DNA from: Nocardioides sp. QY071
GTDB taxonomy: Bacteria; Actinomycetota; Actinomycetes; Propionibacteriales; Nocardioidaceae
Assembly (NCBI RefSeq): GCF_029961765.1
Contig: NZ_CP124681.1
Coordinates: forward strand, 5,518,001-5,582,000
Length of the DNA stretch: 64,000 bases
Direction: 5' to 3'
In this document: positions 40,731 to 47,667 of the stretch, piece by piece
Numbering within the stretch: the stretch's first letter is position 1
Layout of the letters: every line of letters starts with the position of its first letter
Translations under genes and position numbers: made by a program
The notes under the pieces: generated by a model
Seen by the model: the letters and a program-made list of their open reading frames with translations, nothing else
Databases searched by the model: none
What the model was told of the DNA's origin: nothing

Positions 40731-41593
40731 CGCAGTCCCTGGCCCGAGGCGATCCGCGCGCGGGCGTAGGACAGGAACGCCGCGTACGTCGGCTCGGGCA
40801 GCACGCTGACGTCGACCGGGATCGCCTCGGACGGGCCGCCGGGGGAGCGGCGCACCAGCACGAACGAGGTCAACCCGTCAACGAGCACCTCGGCGACCGC
40901 GGTGTCGTCACCGGGTGCGGCGAAGCCGGGGACGTTCGGGTCCGGCCACTGGCGCAGGATCCGCACGCCCACGCCGGGCACCAGGTCGGTGCCGCCCTCG
41001 GCGAACGTGACGTACGCCGCCGGCTCGCTCCCACCCGCGAGGTCGACCATGTCGGCCAGCCACTGCTCGAAGCGCGCGTGCATCGAGCCCGCCGGGTCCC
41101 ACGTCGCCCCGCCGCCGTCCGCGGTGTCGTCGAGGAGGTACCAGTACCTCTCCTCGCCGTTCGTCACCACCAGCCCGACCGACGCCTCGGGCGCGACCCG
41201 GTGCAGCGGGTTCGGCACCTCCCGCACGATCCGCCAGCCCCGCCGCAGCACGACCGCGCCCTGGTCGTCGTACCCGACGTGCTGGCCGGGGACCAGCACG
41301 TCGGAGATCCTCTGCTTCGGCCGCACCGTCGCCGTCTCGACGGGAGTCGGGGACGGCTGCTGGACCACCGGCGTCGGGTCCGGGGTGCTGCGCGGGCCGG
41401 CGCCGTCGGGGAGCAGCGCGACCGTCGTCGCCGCGGCCAGCACGACCGCCCCCGCCGCGCCGTACCGCAGGCGGCGGTTGCGCTGCCGCCGGCGACCGCT
41501 CGTGACGTACGCCGCCGCGGGGCGCGGGGCCGGCTCGTCGTCGTACCCGGCCTCGAGAGCGGCCGCCACCTCGTCCCACACGTCCGTGCTCAT
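40727..41593 (-). CDS. Membrane protein paired with the SigE-family sigma factor (probable anti-sigma or sensor)
   Basis: 288 residues. A short cytoplasmic N-terminus (MSTDVWDEVAAALEAGYDDE) with RRRQRNRRLRY precedes one transmembrane helix (about 45-60), then a linker rich in P and T, and an external domain of about 190 residues with beta-rich features (GVGVRILRQWPDPNVPGFAA). The gene ends inside the sigma-factor start (ATGA). The arrangement supports a link with sigma activity, though no ZAS zinc motif is seen and the gene precedes rather than follows the sigma gene. Confidence 0.65.
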   Translation of the reverse strand: MSTDVWDEVAAALEAGYDDEPAPRPAAAYVTSGRRRQRNRRLRYGAAGAVVLAAATTVALLPDGAGPRSTPDPTPVVQQPSPTPVETATVRPKQRISDVLVPGQHVGYDDQGAVVLRRGWRIVREVPNPLHRVAPEASVGLVVTNGEERYWYLLDDTADGGGATWDPAGSMHARFEQWLADMVDLAGGSEPAAYVTFAEGGTDLVPGVGVRILRQWPDPNVPGFAAPGDDTAVAEVLVDGLTSFVLVRRSPGGPSEAIPVDVSVLPEPTYAAFLSYARARIASGQGLR

Positions 41594-41631
41594 GCTCCCT
41601 GTACGTAGCCGGTCGCAGATCCGTTGCCCCG

Positions 41632-41712
41632 CGAGTTTCACCGGTCGGCCGGTGAAACTCGTGCTGGGACGAGGAACCTTCCTCGTCCAAGCGCCAGTTT
41701 CGTCGTCCAAGC
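41632..41712. repeat. Hairpins and phased direct repeats in the sigma-operon/PadR divergent region
   Basis: CGAGTTTCACCGG (41632-41644) and its exact complement (41649-41661) flank TCGG. A second hairpin, GGACGAGG-AACCTT-CCTCGTCC, is at 41667-41688. TCGTCCAAGC is repeated directly at 41683-41692 and 41703-41712, exactly 20 bp apart. Transcription leaves on both sides, so none is a terminator. Confidence 0.6.
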
Positions 41713-41761
41713 CCCCCTGTTCGACACTCCCGATCCATCGGAAGTTCACGTCCCGCGGATA

Positions 41762-41774
41762 TATCGCTACGATA
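41762..41774 (+). promoter_or_regulatory. PadR autoregulatory dyad
   Basis: TATCG-CTA-CGATA, perfect 5-3-5, six bases before the padR-like ATG, in the AT-rich stretch GGATATATCGCT. AT-rich TATCG/CGATA half-sites are usual for PadR proteins. A related sequence lies at 62691-62701. Confidence 0.55.
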
Positions 41775-41780
41775 GATCGC

Positions 41781-42374
41781 ATGGCACGGCGCGGGGACAC
41801 CATCGAGCTCGCAGTCCTCGGACTGCTGCACGAGGGACCCATGCACGGCTACGAGCTGCGCAAGCGGCTCAACCTGATGCTGGGCTGGGGCCGGCTGCTG
41901 TCGTACGGCTCGCTCTACCCCGCGCTGAAGAAGATGCTCCGTGGCAACCTCATCGAGGAGACCGTGCCCTCGGGTCCCCAGACCCGCCGGCAGCGGATCG
42001 TCTACCAGGTGACCGACCTGGGCACCGAGGAGTTCTCGCGCCTGATGTCGGAGGTGGGTCCGACCGCGTGGGAGGACGACACGTTCGACATCCGGTTCCG
42101 GTTCTTCTCCTCCACCGACATGGAGATCCGGCTGCGCGTCCTCGAGGGACGTCGCTCCCGGCTCCAGGAGCGGCTCGACCGCGTCCAGCGCGAGCTGGCC
42201 ATGACGCAGGCCGAGGCCGACCGCTACGCCGCCGAGCTGCAGCGTCACGGGGTGGAGTCGGTCGAGCGTGAGGTCCGGTGGCTCTCGGAGCTCATCAACG
42301 CCGAGCGCAGCGGCCAGCAGGCACCATCCGGACCGGAGACGCCGACGTCAGCAGCACCGTCGACGCCGTCCTGA
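41781..42374 (+). CDS. PadR family transcriptional regulator
   Basis: 197 residues. PadR wHTH (IELAVLGLLHEGPMHGYELR, then GSLYPALKKMLRGNLIEETV) and a C-terminal coiled region (RRSRLQERLDRVQRELAMTQ). An acidic tail follows. In M. tuberculosis a PadR gene (Rv0047c) also lies next to ino1 (Rv0046c), so the gene pair is old and likely functional. The ATG at 41781 is used; the dyad precedes it. Confidence 0.9.
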   Translation: MARRGDTIELAVLGLLHEGPMHGYELRKRLNLMLGWGRLLSYGSLYPALKKMLRGNLIEETVPSGPQTRRQRIVYQVTDLGTEEFSRLMSEVGPTAWEDDTFDIRFRFFSSTDMEIRLRVLEGRRSRLQERLDRVQRELAMTQAEADRYAAELQRHGVESVEREVRWLSELINAERSGQQAPSGPETPTSAAPSTPS

Positions 42375-42392
42375 CCGGCACCGCACAACGGT

Positions 42393-42408
42393 TCAGGTCA
42401 GCACCTGA
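42393..42408 (+). promoter_or_regulatory. Dyad in the ino1 leader
   Basis: TCAGGT-CAGC-ACCTGA, perfect 6-bp arms with a 4-nt spacer, 40 bp before the ino1 start. It may be an operator or a leader hairpin. Confidence 0.35.
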
Positions 42409-42448
42409 TCATTCACGAGATGTCATGAGTACCAAGGAAGGAAACCCC

Positions 42449-43534
42449 ATGGGTTCGGTTCGAGTAGCGATCGCCGGCGTGGGCAACTGCGCCACGTCCC
42501 TCATCCAGGGCGTGCAGTACTACCGGGGCGCCGATGCCGCGAGCACCGTCCCGGGGCTCATGCACGTCCAGTTCGGCGACTACCACGTCGGCGACGTCGA
42601 GTTCGTCGCCGCGTTCGACGTCGACGACAAGAAGGTCGGCAAGGACCTGTCCGAGGCCATCAACGCCTCGGAGAACAACACCATCAAGATCAGCGACGTC
42701 CCCACCCTGGGTGTCGAGGTCCAGCGCGGCCCGACCCTGGACGGTCTCGGCAAGTACTACCGGATGACCATCGAGGAGTCCGCGGCCGAGCCGGTCGACG
42801 TCGTCCAGGCCCTCAAGGACGCCCAGGTCGACGTCCTCGTCTCCTACCTCCCGGTGGGCTCCGAGGAGGCCGACAAGTTCTACGCCCAGTGCGCGATCGA
42901 CGCCGGCGTGGCCTTCGTCAACGCGCTGCCCGTCTTCATCGCCTCCGACCCGGTCTGGGCCAAGAAGTTCGAGGACGCCGGCGTCCCGATCGTCGGCGAC
43001 GACATCAAGTCGCAGGTCGGCGCCACCATCACCCACCGCGTGATGGCGAAGCTGTTCGAGGACCGCGGCGTCGTGCTGGACCGCACCTACCAGCTCAACG
43101 TCGGCGGCAACATGGACTTCAAGAACATGCTCGAGCGCGAGCGCCTGGAGTCCAAGAAGATCTCCAAGACCCAGGCCGTCACGTCGAACCTCAACGGCCC
43201 GCTGGCCGGCGTCGGCGCCGACGACCGCAACGTCCACATCGGCCCGTCCGACTACGTCGCGTGGCTCGACGACCGCAAGTGGGCCTACGTGCGCCTCGAG
43301 GGTCGTGCCTTCGGTGACGTCCCGCTCAACCTCGAGTACAAGCTCGAGGTCTGGGACTCCCCGAACTCCGCCGGCATCATCATCGACGCCGTCCGTGCGG
43401 CCAAGATCGCCAAGGACCGTGGCGTCGGCGGCCCGATCATCCCCGCCTCGGCGTACCTCATGAAGAGCCCGCCGGTGCAGATCGAGGACACCGAGGGTCG
43501 CGCCCAGCTCGAGGCCTTCATCAAGGGCGTCTGA
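42449..43534 (+). CDS. ino1: Inositol-3-phosphate synthase
   Basis: 361 residues, close to mycobacterial Ino1 (about 367). NAD-binding VAIAGVGNCATSLIQGVQYY, then STVPGLMHVQFGDYH and the core VGDDIKSQVGATITHRVMAK, then QLNVGGNMDFKNMLERERLE are present; the latter include substrate and catalytic residues. It converts glucose 6-phosphate to inositol 3-phosphate, the precursor of mycothiol and phosphatidylinositol. AAGGAAGG precedes the ATG at 42449, which is chosen over an ATG at 42425. A strong hairpin follows the stop. Confidence 0.97.
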   Translation: MGSVRVAIAGVGNCATSLIQGVQYYRGADAASTVPGLMHVQFGDYHVGDVEFVAAFDVDDKKVGKDLSEAINASENNTIKISDVPTLGVEVQRGPTLDGLGKYYRMTIEESAAEPVDVVQALKDAQVDVLVSYLPVGSEEADKFYAQCAIDAGVAFVNALPVFIASDPVWAKKFEDAGVPIVGDDIKSQVGATITHRVMAKLFEDRGVVLDRTYQLNVGGNMDFKNMLERERLESKKISKTQAVTSNLNGPLAGVGADDRNVHIGPSDYVAWLDDRKWAYVRLEGRAFGDVPLNLEYKLEVWDSPNSAGIIIDAVRAAKIAKDRGVGGPIIPASAYLMKSPPVQIEDTEGRAQLEAFIKGV

Positions 43535-43555
43535 CGCTCCCAGCTCCACCGGCTC

Positions 43556-43585
43556 CGGCCCGGCTCGCACCCGCGAGCCGGGCCG
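43556..43585 (+). terminator. Hairpin terminator after ino1
   Basis: CGGCCCGGCTCGC (43556-43568) pairs with 43573-43585 through a 4-nt loop, followed by TTGCATT. The stem is 13 perfect bp and lies 21 bp beyond the ino1 stop codon. Confidence 0.8.
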
Positions 43586-43595
43586 TTGCATTCCC

Positions 43596-43728
43596 GGTGG
43601 TCGAGGAGGTCGGGCCGCCGCGCCCCGGTGGTCGAGGAGGTCGCGCAGCGACCGTCACGAGACCCCTGGCCATGCTTCCGGGACTGTCCGCACGCAGTAC
43701 CGGCAGCACCTCACCCGGTCTCGTGACG
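43596..43728. repeat. REP-like repeats: two direct copies and a partial inverted copy
   Basis: GGTGGTCGAGGAGGTCG is repeated at 43596-43612 and 43627-43643. The second copy continues to CGTCACGAGACC (43653-43664), whose reverse complement GGTCTCGTGACG lies at 43717-43728. The unit resembles the ssb-side repeat. It fills most of the convergent gap between ino1 and the exonuclease-like gene. Confidence 0.6.
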
Positions 43729-43734
43729 CGCCTC

Positions 43735-44703
43735 TCAGCAGGCGGGCGGCGGCTGCAGCTGCATCCGGGTCCACACGGCGCGGTGGTCGGACACGGTGGA
43801 GAAGAGGACCTCGGCCTGGACGGGGGTGAACCAGCCGTCGTGGAGGATGAAGTCGATCCGGCTGCCGGGGCGGTCGGCGGGAACGGTGGCGCCCTTGCCG
43901 GAGCCGACGGCCCAGGAGTCGCCGAGGCCGGAGCCCTTGAGGATGGCGATGGGGCGGGAGTCGGGACCGGTGTTGAGGTCGCCGCCGAACAGCTTGGGCA
44001 GCGGGTCGGCGGCCATCAGCTGGACGACGGTCTTCGCCTGCACCCGGCGGGCCTTGCGTCCGCGGTGGTCGAAGTGGCTGGCATAGACGCTGACAGGTAC
44101 GCCGGCCACGTCGAGCTGGGCGTGGAGCAGTCCGCGCAGCTCCTTGCCGCCGGCCATCGGCAGGTGCGTGTTGGTGGCGGAGGTGATCGGGAACCGGGTC
44201 AGGATCGCGTTGCCGCGCGGGCCGGCGCCGGTGTTGCGCGAGTTGCCGCCGTACACGTGGTTCAGGCCGGTCCTGGTGCCGAGGACCGCGGCCTGGTCGA
44301 GGTTGCCGCTGACCGGGCGGCCCTTGTCGACCTCCTGGAGCAGGACCACGTCCGGCTTCCAGCCGCGGATCTCCTCGGCGATCCGGTCCAGCTCGACCCG
44401 GCCGTTGTGGGCGGTGCCGAAGTGGATGTTGAAGGTCATCACCGTCAGCTGTGCCGGCGCGGGGGTCGGGCAGGTCGGTGGGGCCGTCGGCGGTGGCGTC
44501 GGAGTCGGCGGCGGCGGCTCGGTCCGGGTGGGGGTCGCGCCCGAGGAGGGCGGCGGGGGCACCGTGGTGACCGGCTCGCCCGGACCGGCACCCGGCGGCG
44601 GCCGGGACGGCCCCTGCACCAGGAGCACGACCACGACGGCGACGAGGACCACCGCGGCAACCGCGACGGTGGCGACCTTCGTCGCCCGGCTGCCCTCGGT
44701 CAC
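43735..44703 (-). CDS. Secreted/anchored endonuclease-exonuclease-phosphatase family protein
   Basis: 322 residues. An N-terminal membrane helix (VATVAVAAVVLVAVVVVLLV) is followed by a Pro/Thr linker of about 50 residues. The EEP domain begins LTVMTFNIHFGTAHNGRVEL and shows DVVLLQEVDKGRP (catalytic E), GGDLNTGPDSRP (D and N) and TVSDHRAVW (D-H pair at the end). All catalytic positions of DNase I-like hydrolases are present. It is exported, and the substrate could be nucleic acid or a phosphodiester such as sphingomyelin-like lipid. Confidence 0.86.
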   Translation of the reverse strand: MTEGSRATKVATVAVAAVVLVAVVVVLLVQGPSRPPPGAGPGEPVTTVPPPPSSGATPTRTEPPPPTPTPPPTAPPTCPTPAPAQLTVMTFNIHFGTAHNGRVELDRIAEEIRGWKPDVVLLQEVDKGRPVSGNLDQAAVLGTRTGLNHVYGGNSRNTGAGPRGNAILTRFPITSATNTHLPMAGGKELRGLLHAQLDVAGVPVSVYASHFDHRGRKARRVQAKTVVQLMAADPLPKLFGGDLNTGPDSRPIAILKGSGLGDSWAVGSGKGATVPADRPGSRIDFILHDGWFTPVQAEVLFSTVSDHRAVWTRMQLQPPPAC

Positions 44704-44733
44704 GCGCCTATGAGACCAGACCCGGGATCAGGC

Positions 44734-45216
44734 TCAGGCCTCGGCCTCGGCCTTGATCCGCTCCAGGGTCTGCCGGATGCCGCGGCGCAGCTCGTCGGTG
44801 AACGGCTTCTGGCCGCCGAGGACCAGCTTGGTCAGCGCCATCGACAGCCCGGAGATGCCGTCGGGGGTCTCGCGGCGCTCGGTGAGGCGGGTGCCGCCGT
44901 CGGCGGTCGGCGCGAGCTCGAAGGACCACACGGTCCGGTTCTCGCGGATCCGGAACGCGAAGTCGCCGGGCGTCGAGGCGGTCGGCGGCTGGAAGCGGAT
45001 GACCTTGCCGCCGGTCGGCCAGCGCTTGATGCCCTGCTTGTTGAGGTTGCTGAAGACCGCGCCCTGCTTGACCACGCCGCCCTTGACGGTCGACTTCACG
45101 ACCTGCGGGCTCCGCTTGGACATCGCCGGGATGTCGGTCACGAGCGACCACACCTTCTCGGCGGGGGCGGAGATCTCGATCGAGTCCTCGAGCAGCTTCT
45201 CGTACGTGTCGGCCAT
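44734..45216 (-). CDS. SRPBCC (START-like) family protein
   Basis: 160 residues. The polyketide-cyclase/START-like fold is suggested by LLEDSIEISAPAEKVWSLVT near the start, the antiparallel strands in the middle (NRTVWSFELAPTADGGTRLT) and the long C-terminal helix with ELRRGIRQTLERIKAEAEA. Such proteins bind hydrophobic ligands or lipids. It is 30 bp upstream of the exonuclease-like gene in the same direction. Confidence 0.82.
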   Translation of the reverse strand: MADTYEKLLEDSIEISAPAEKVWSLVTDIPAMSKRSPQVVKSTVKGGVVKQGAVFSNLNKQGIKRWPTGGKVIRFQPPTASTPGDFAFRIRENRTVWSFELAPTADGGTRLTERRETPDGISGLSMALTKLVLGGQKPFTDELRRGIRQTLERIKAEAEA

Positions 45217-45356
45217 GGCGGTGCCTTCCGTGGGAACAGGGCGGTCCCCGGCAAACTACCCGCAGGTAGCAGACCGGCGGTATGTGACGCCGCGCACACG
45301 ATGCGACGTCCGATTGCCGCCAGACCCGGCCCGCCCGGTCCGAGCAGGCTGGACGC

Positions 45357-46127
45357 ATGACGACAACGAACACGAAGCCCACGACGAACGAGAGGGTCGC
45401 CCTCGTCACCGGCGGCAACCGCGGTCTCGGCCTCGCCACCGCCAGGCGCCTCGGACGCGAGGGCGTGACGGTGGTGATCGGCGCGCGTGACGAGACGCGA
45501 GCCCGGGCCGCGGTGCTCGGGCTGCGCGAGGCGGGGGTGTGGGCCAGTGCCGTGCCGCTGGACGTGGACGACGACGCGAGCGTGACGGACGCGGCCGAGC
45601 GGATCCGCCGCGAGCACGGCCGGCTGGACATCCTGGTCAACAACGCCGGGATCCTGCCGGAGGCGACCGCGACCGACGCGGTCGATCCCCTCGACCCCGA
45701 CCTCTTCTGGCGCACCTTCCGCACGAACGTGCTCGGCGCCGTCGCCGTCACGGCGGCCGTGCTCCCGCTGCTCCTGGAGTCCGATCGCGGCCGGGTCGTC
45801 AACGTGTCGAGCCGGATGGGCTCGCTGAGTGATCAGCTCGACCCCGCCTCGCCGTACCACTCCCTGGTGGTGCCGGCCTACCAGTCGTCGAAGGCGGCGC
45901 TCAACGGACTGACGATCGCGCTGGCCAAGAAGCTGGCGGGTACGACGGTCAAGGTGAACGCGGTGTGCCCCGGCTGGGTGCAGACCGACCTGGGCGGTCC
46001 CGACAACCGGGCGGCCGCGCCGACGCCCGCCGACGAGGCGGCCGAGGTCGTGGCGCGGGCGGCACTGATGGGCGAGGCCGGTCCGTCGGGCAGCTTCTTC
46101 GACGCCGACGGTCCGGTGCCCTGGTAG
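45357..46127 (+). CDS. Short-chain dehydrogenase/reductase
   Basis: 256 residues. Cofactor motif TGGNRGLGLA (T-G-x3-G-x-G), NNAG motif DILVNNAGIL, catalytic S in NVSSRMGS and Y-x3-K in YQSSKAAL are all present. It is a classical SDR; the residues near GARDETRARAAVLGL suggest NADP use. It closes with VCPGWVQTDLGG. Substrate unknown. It faces pcnA tail to tail with a 7-bp gap. Confidence 0.9.
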   Translation: MTTTNTKPTTNERVALVTGGNRGLGLATARRLGREGVTVVIGARDETRARAAVLGLREAGVWASAVPLDVDDDASVTDAAERIRREHGRLDILVNNAGILPEATATDAVDPLDPDLFWRTFRTNVLGAVAVTAAVLPLLLESDRGRVVNVSSRMGSLSDQLDPASPYHSLVVPAYQSSKAALNGLTIALAKKLAGTTVKVNAVCPGWVQTDLGGPDNRAAAPTPADEAAEVVARAALMGEAGPSGSFFDADGPVPW

Positions 46128-46134
46128 CGACCGG

Positions 46135-47616
46135 TCAGCCGCGGGCGGCCCACCAGTCCCGCAACGCGGCGGCGGCGTCCTCCTGTGACATCGGGCCGTT
46201 GTCGAGGCGCAGCTCGAGCAGGAACCTGTACGCCTCGCCGACCTCGCGGCCCGGCCCGATGCCGAGCAGCGTCATGATCTGGTTGCCGTCGAGGTCGGGC
46301 CGGATCGAGGCCAGCTCCTCCTCGGCGGAGAGACGGTCGATGCGGGCCTCCAGGTCGTCATAGGTACGACGCAGCCGGTCGGCCTTCTTCTTGTTGCGGG
46401 TCGTGCAGTCCGCGCGGGTGAGCACGTGCAGTCGCTCGAGCTGGGAGCCGGCGTCGCGGACGTAGCGGCGTACGGCCGAGTCGGTCCACTCGCCCGAGCC
46501 GTAGCCGTGGAACCGCAGGTGCAGCTCGACCAGGTCACCGACCGCGTCGATCTGCTCGTTGCTGAACTTGAGCGCCTTCATCCGCTTGCGGGTGAGCTTG
46601 GCGCCCACGACGTCGTGGTGGTGGAAGGTGACCACGCCGTCGTCCTGGAAGCGGCGGGTGCGCGGCTTGCCGACGTCGTGCATGAGCGCGGCGAAGCGGG
46701 ACACGAAGTCGGGGCCCTCGGGGGCGCCGGCGCGCGCGGCCAGCCGCGGCTCGAGGTCGATCGCCTGCTCGAGCACGGTCAGGGTGTGCTCGTAGACGTC
46801 CTTGTGGCGGTGGTGCTCGTCGCGCTCCAGCTTGAGCGCGGGCAGCTCCGGCAGCACCCGCTCGGCGAGGCCGGTCTCGACGAGCAGCTCGAGGCCGAGC
46901 CGGGGGTGGGGCGCGCAGACCAGCTTCACCAGCTCGTCGCGCACCCGCTCGGCGGAGATGATCTCGATCCGGTCGGCCATCTCGGTCATCGCCCGCACCA
47001 CGGCCGGGTCGACCGCGAAGCCGAGCTGAGCGGCGAACCGGGCGGCCCGCATCATCCGCAGCGGGTCGTCGGAGAAGGACTGCTCGGGGGTGCCGGGGGT
47101 GCGGATCACGCGGTGCGCGAGATCCATCACGCCGCCGTACGGGTCCTCCACCTCACGACCCGGCAGCCGGACCGCCATCGCGTTGACGGTGAAGTCGCGC
47201 CGGCCGAGGTCGCCGGCCAGGCTGTCGCCGTACTGCACCTCCGGCTTGCGGGAGTCGGGGTCGTAGGCCTCGGAGCGGTACGTCGTCACCTCGACCACCC
47301 AGTCGCCCTTGCGGCAGCCGATGGTGCCGAAGTCGCGGCCCATGTCCCACCAGGCGTCGCCCCAGGCCTTGAGGATCCGGTCGGTCTGCTCGGGGCGCGC
47401 GGAGGTGGTGAAGTCGAGGTCGTTGGACCGGCGGCCGAGCATCGCGTCGCGCACGGGGCCGCCGACGAGCGCGAGCTCGTGGCCCCCGGCGGCGAAGAGC
47501 GCACCGAGCTCGTCGATCACCGGGGAGATCCGGTCGAGCTCGGCGGCGACCGCGGCCTGGACGTCGACCAGCCTCAGCGGGGCACTGGTCGGCGTCTGGT
47601 CGGGCGTGTCGGTCAC
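46135..47616 (-). CDS. pcnA: tRNA nucleotidyltransferase (CCA-adding), with HD domain
   Basis: 493 residues. The polymerase beta head is typical: ELALVGGPVRDAMLGRRSND and LDFTTSARPEQTDRILKAW, then RRDFTVNAMA. An HD domain follows (VSRFAALMHDVGKPRTRRF, then TFHHHDVVGAKLTRKRMKAL). The enzyme adds or repairs the 3' CCA of tRNA. By position it corresponds to Rv3907 next to mviN in M. tuberculosis. The GTG at 47616 is 51 bp from the divergent DUF6049 gene. Confidence 0.95.
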   Translation of the reverse strand: MTDTPDQTPTSAPLRLVDVQAAVAAELDRISPVIDELGALFAAGGHELALVGGPVRDAMLGRRSNDLDFTTSARPEQTDRILKAWGDAWWDMGRDFGTIGCRKGDWVVEVTTYRSEAYDPDSRKPEVQYGDSLAGDLGRRDFTVNAMAVRLPGREVEDPYGGVMDLAHRVIRTPGTPEQSFSDDPLRMMRAARFAAQLGFAVDPAVVRAMTEMADRIEIISAERVRDELVKLVCAPHPRLGLELLVETGLAERVLPELPALKLERDEHHRHKDVYEHTLTVLEQAIDLEPRLAARAGAPEGPDFVSRFAALMHDVGKPRTRRFQDDGVVTFHHHDVVGAKLTRKRMKALKFSNEQIDAVGDLVELHLRFHGYGSGEWTDSAVRRYVRDAGSQLERLHVLTRADCTTRNKKKADRLRRTYDDLEARIDRLSAEEELASIRPDLDGNQIMTLLGIGPGREVGEAYRFLLELRLDNGPMSQEDAAAALRDWWAARG

Positions 47617-47667
47617 GGGCGGAGAGTCTAGGCGGAGGCACTCAGGCGGCCCTACTACCCTCGGTCC

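Noticed and set aside
37572..40769. A 1065-codon open frame on the plus strand opposite the PBP and sigma genes
   Set aside because: Antisense to complete PBP motifs; its translation is Arg/Gly/Val-rich and resembles no protein.
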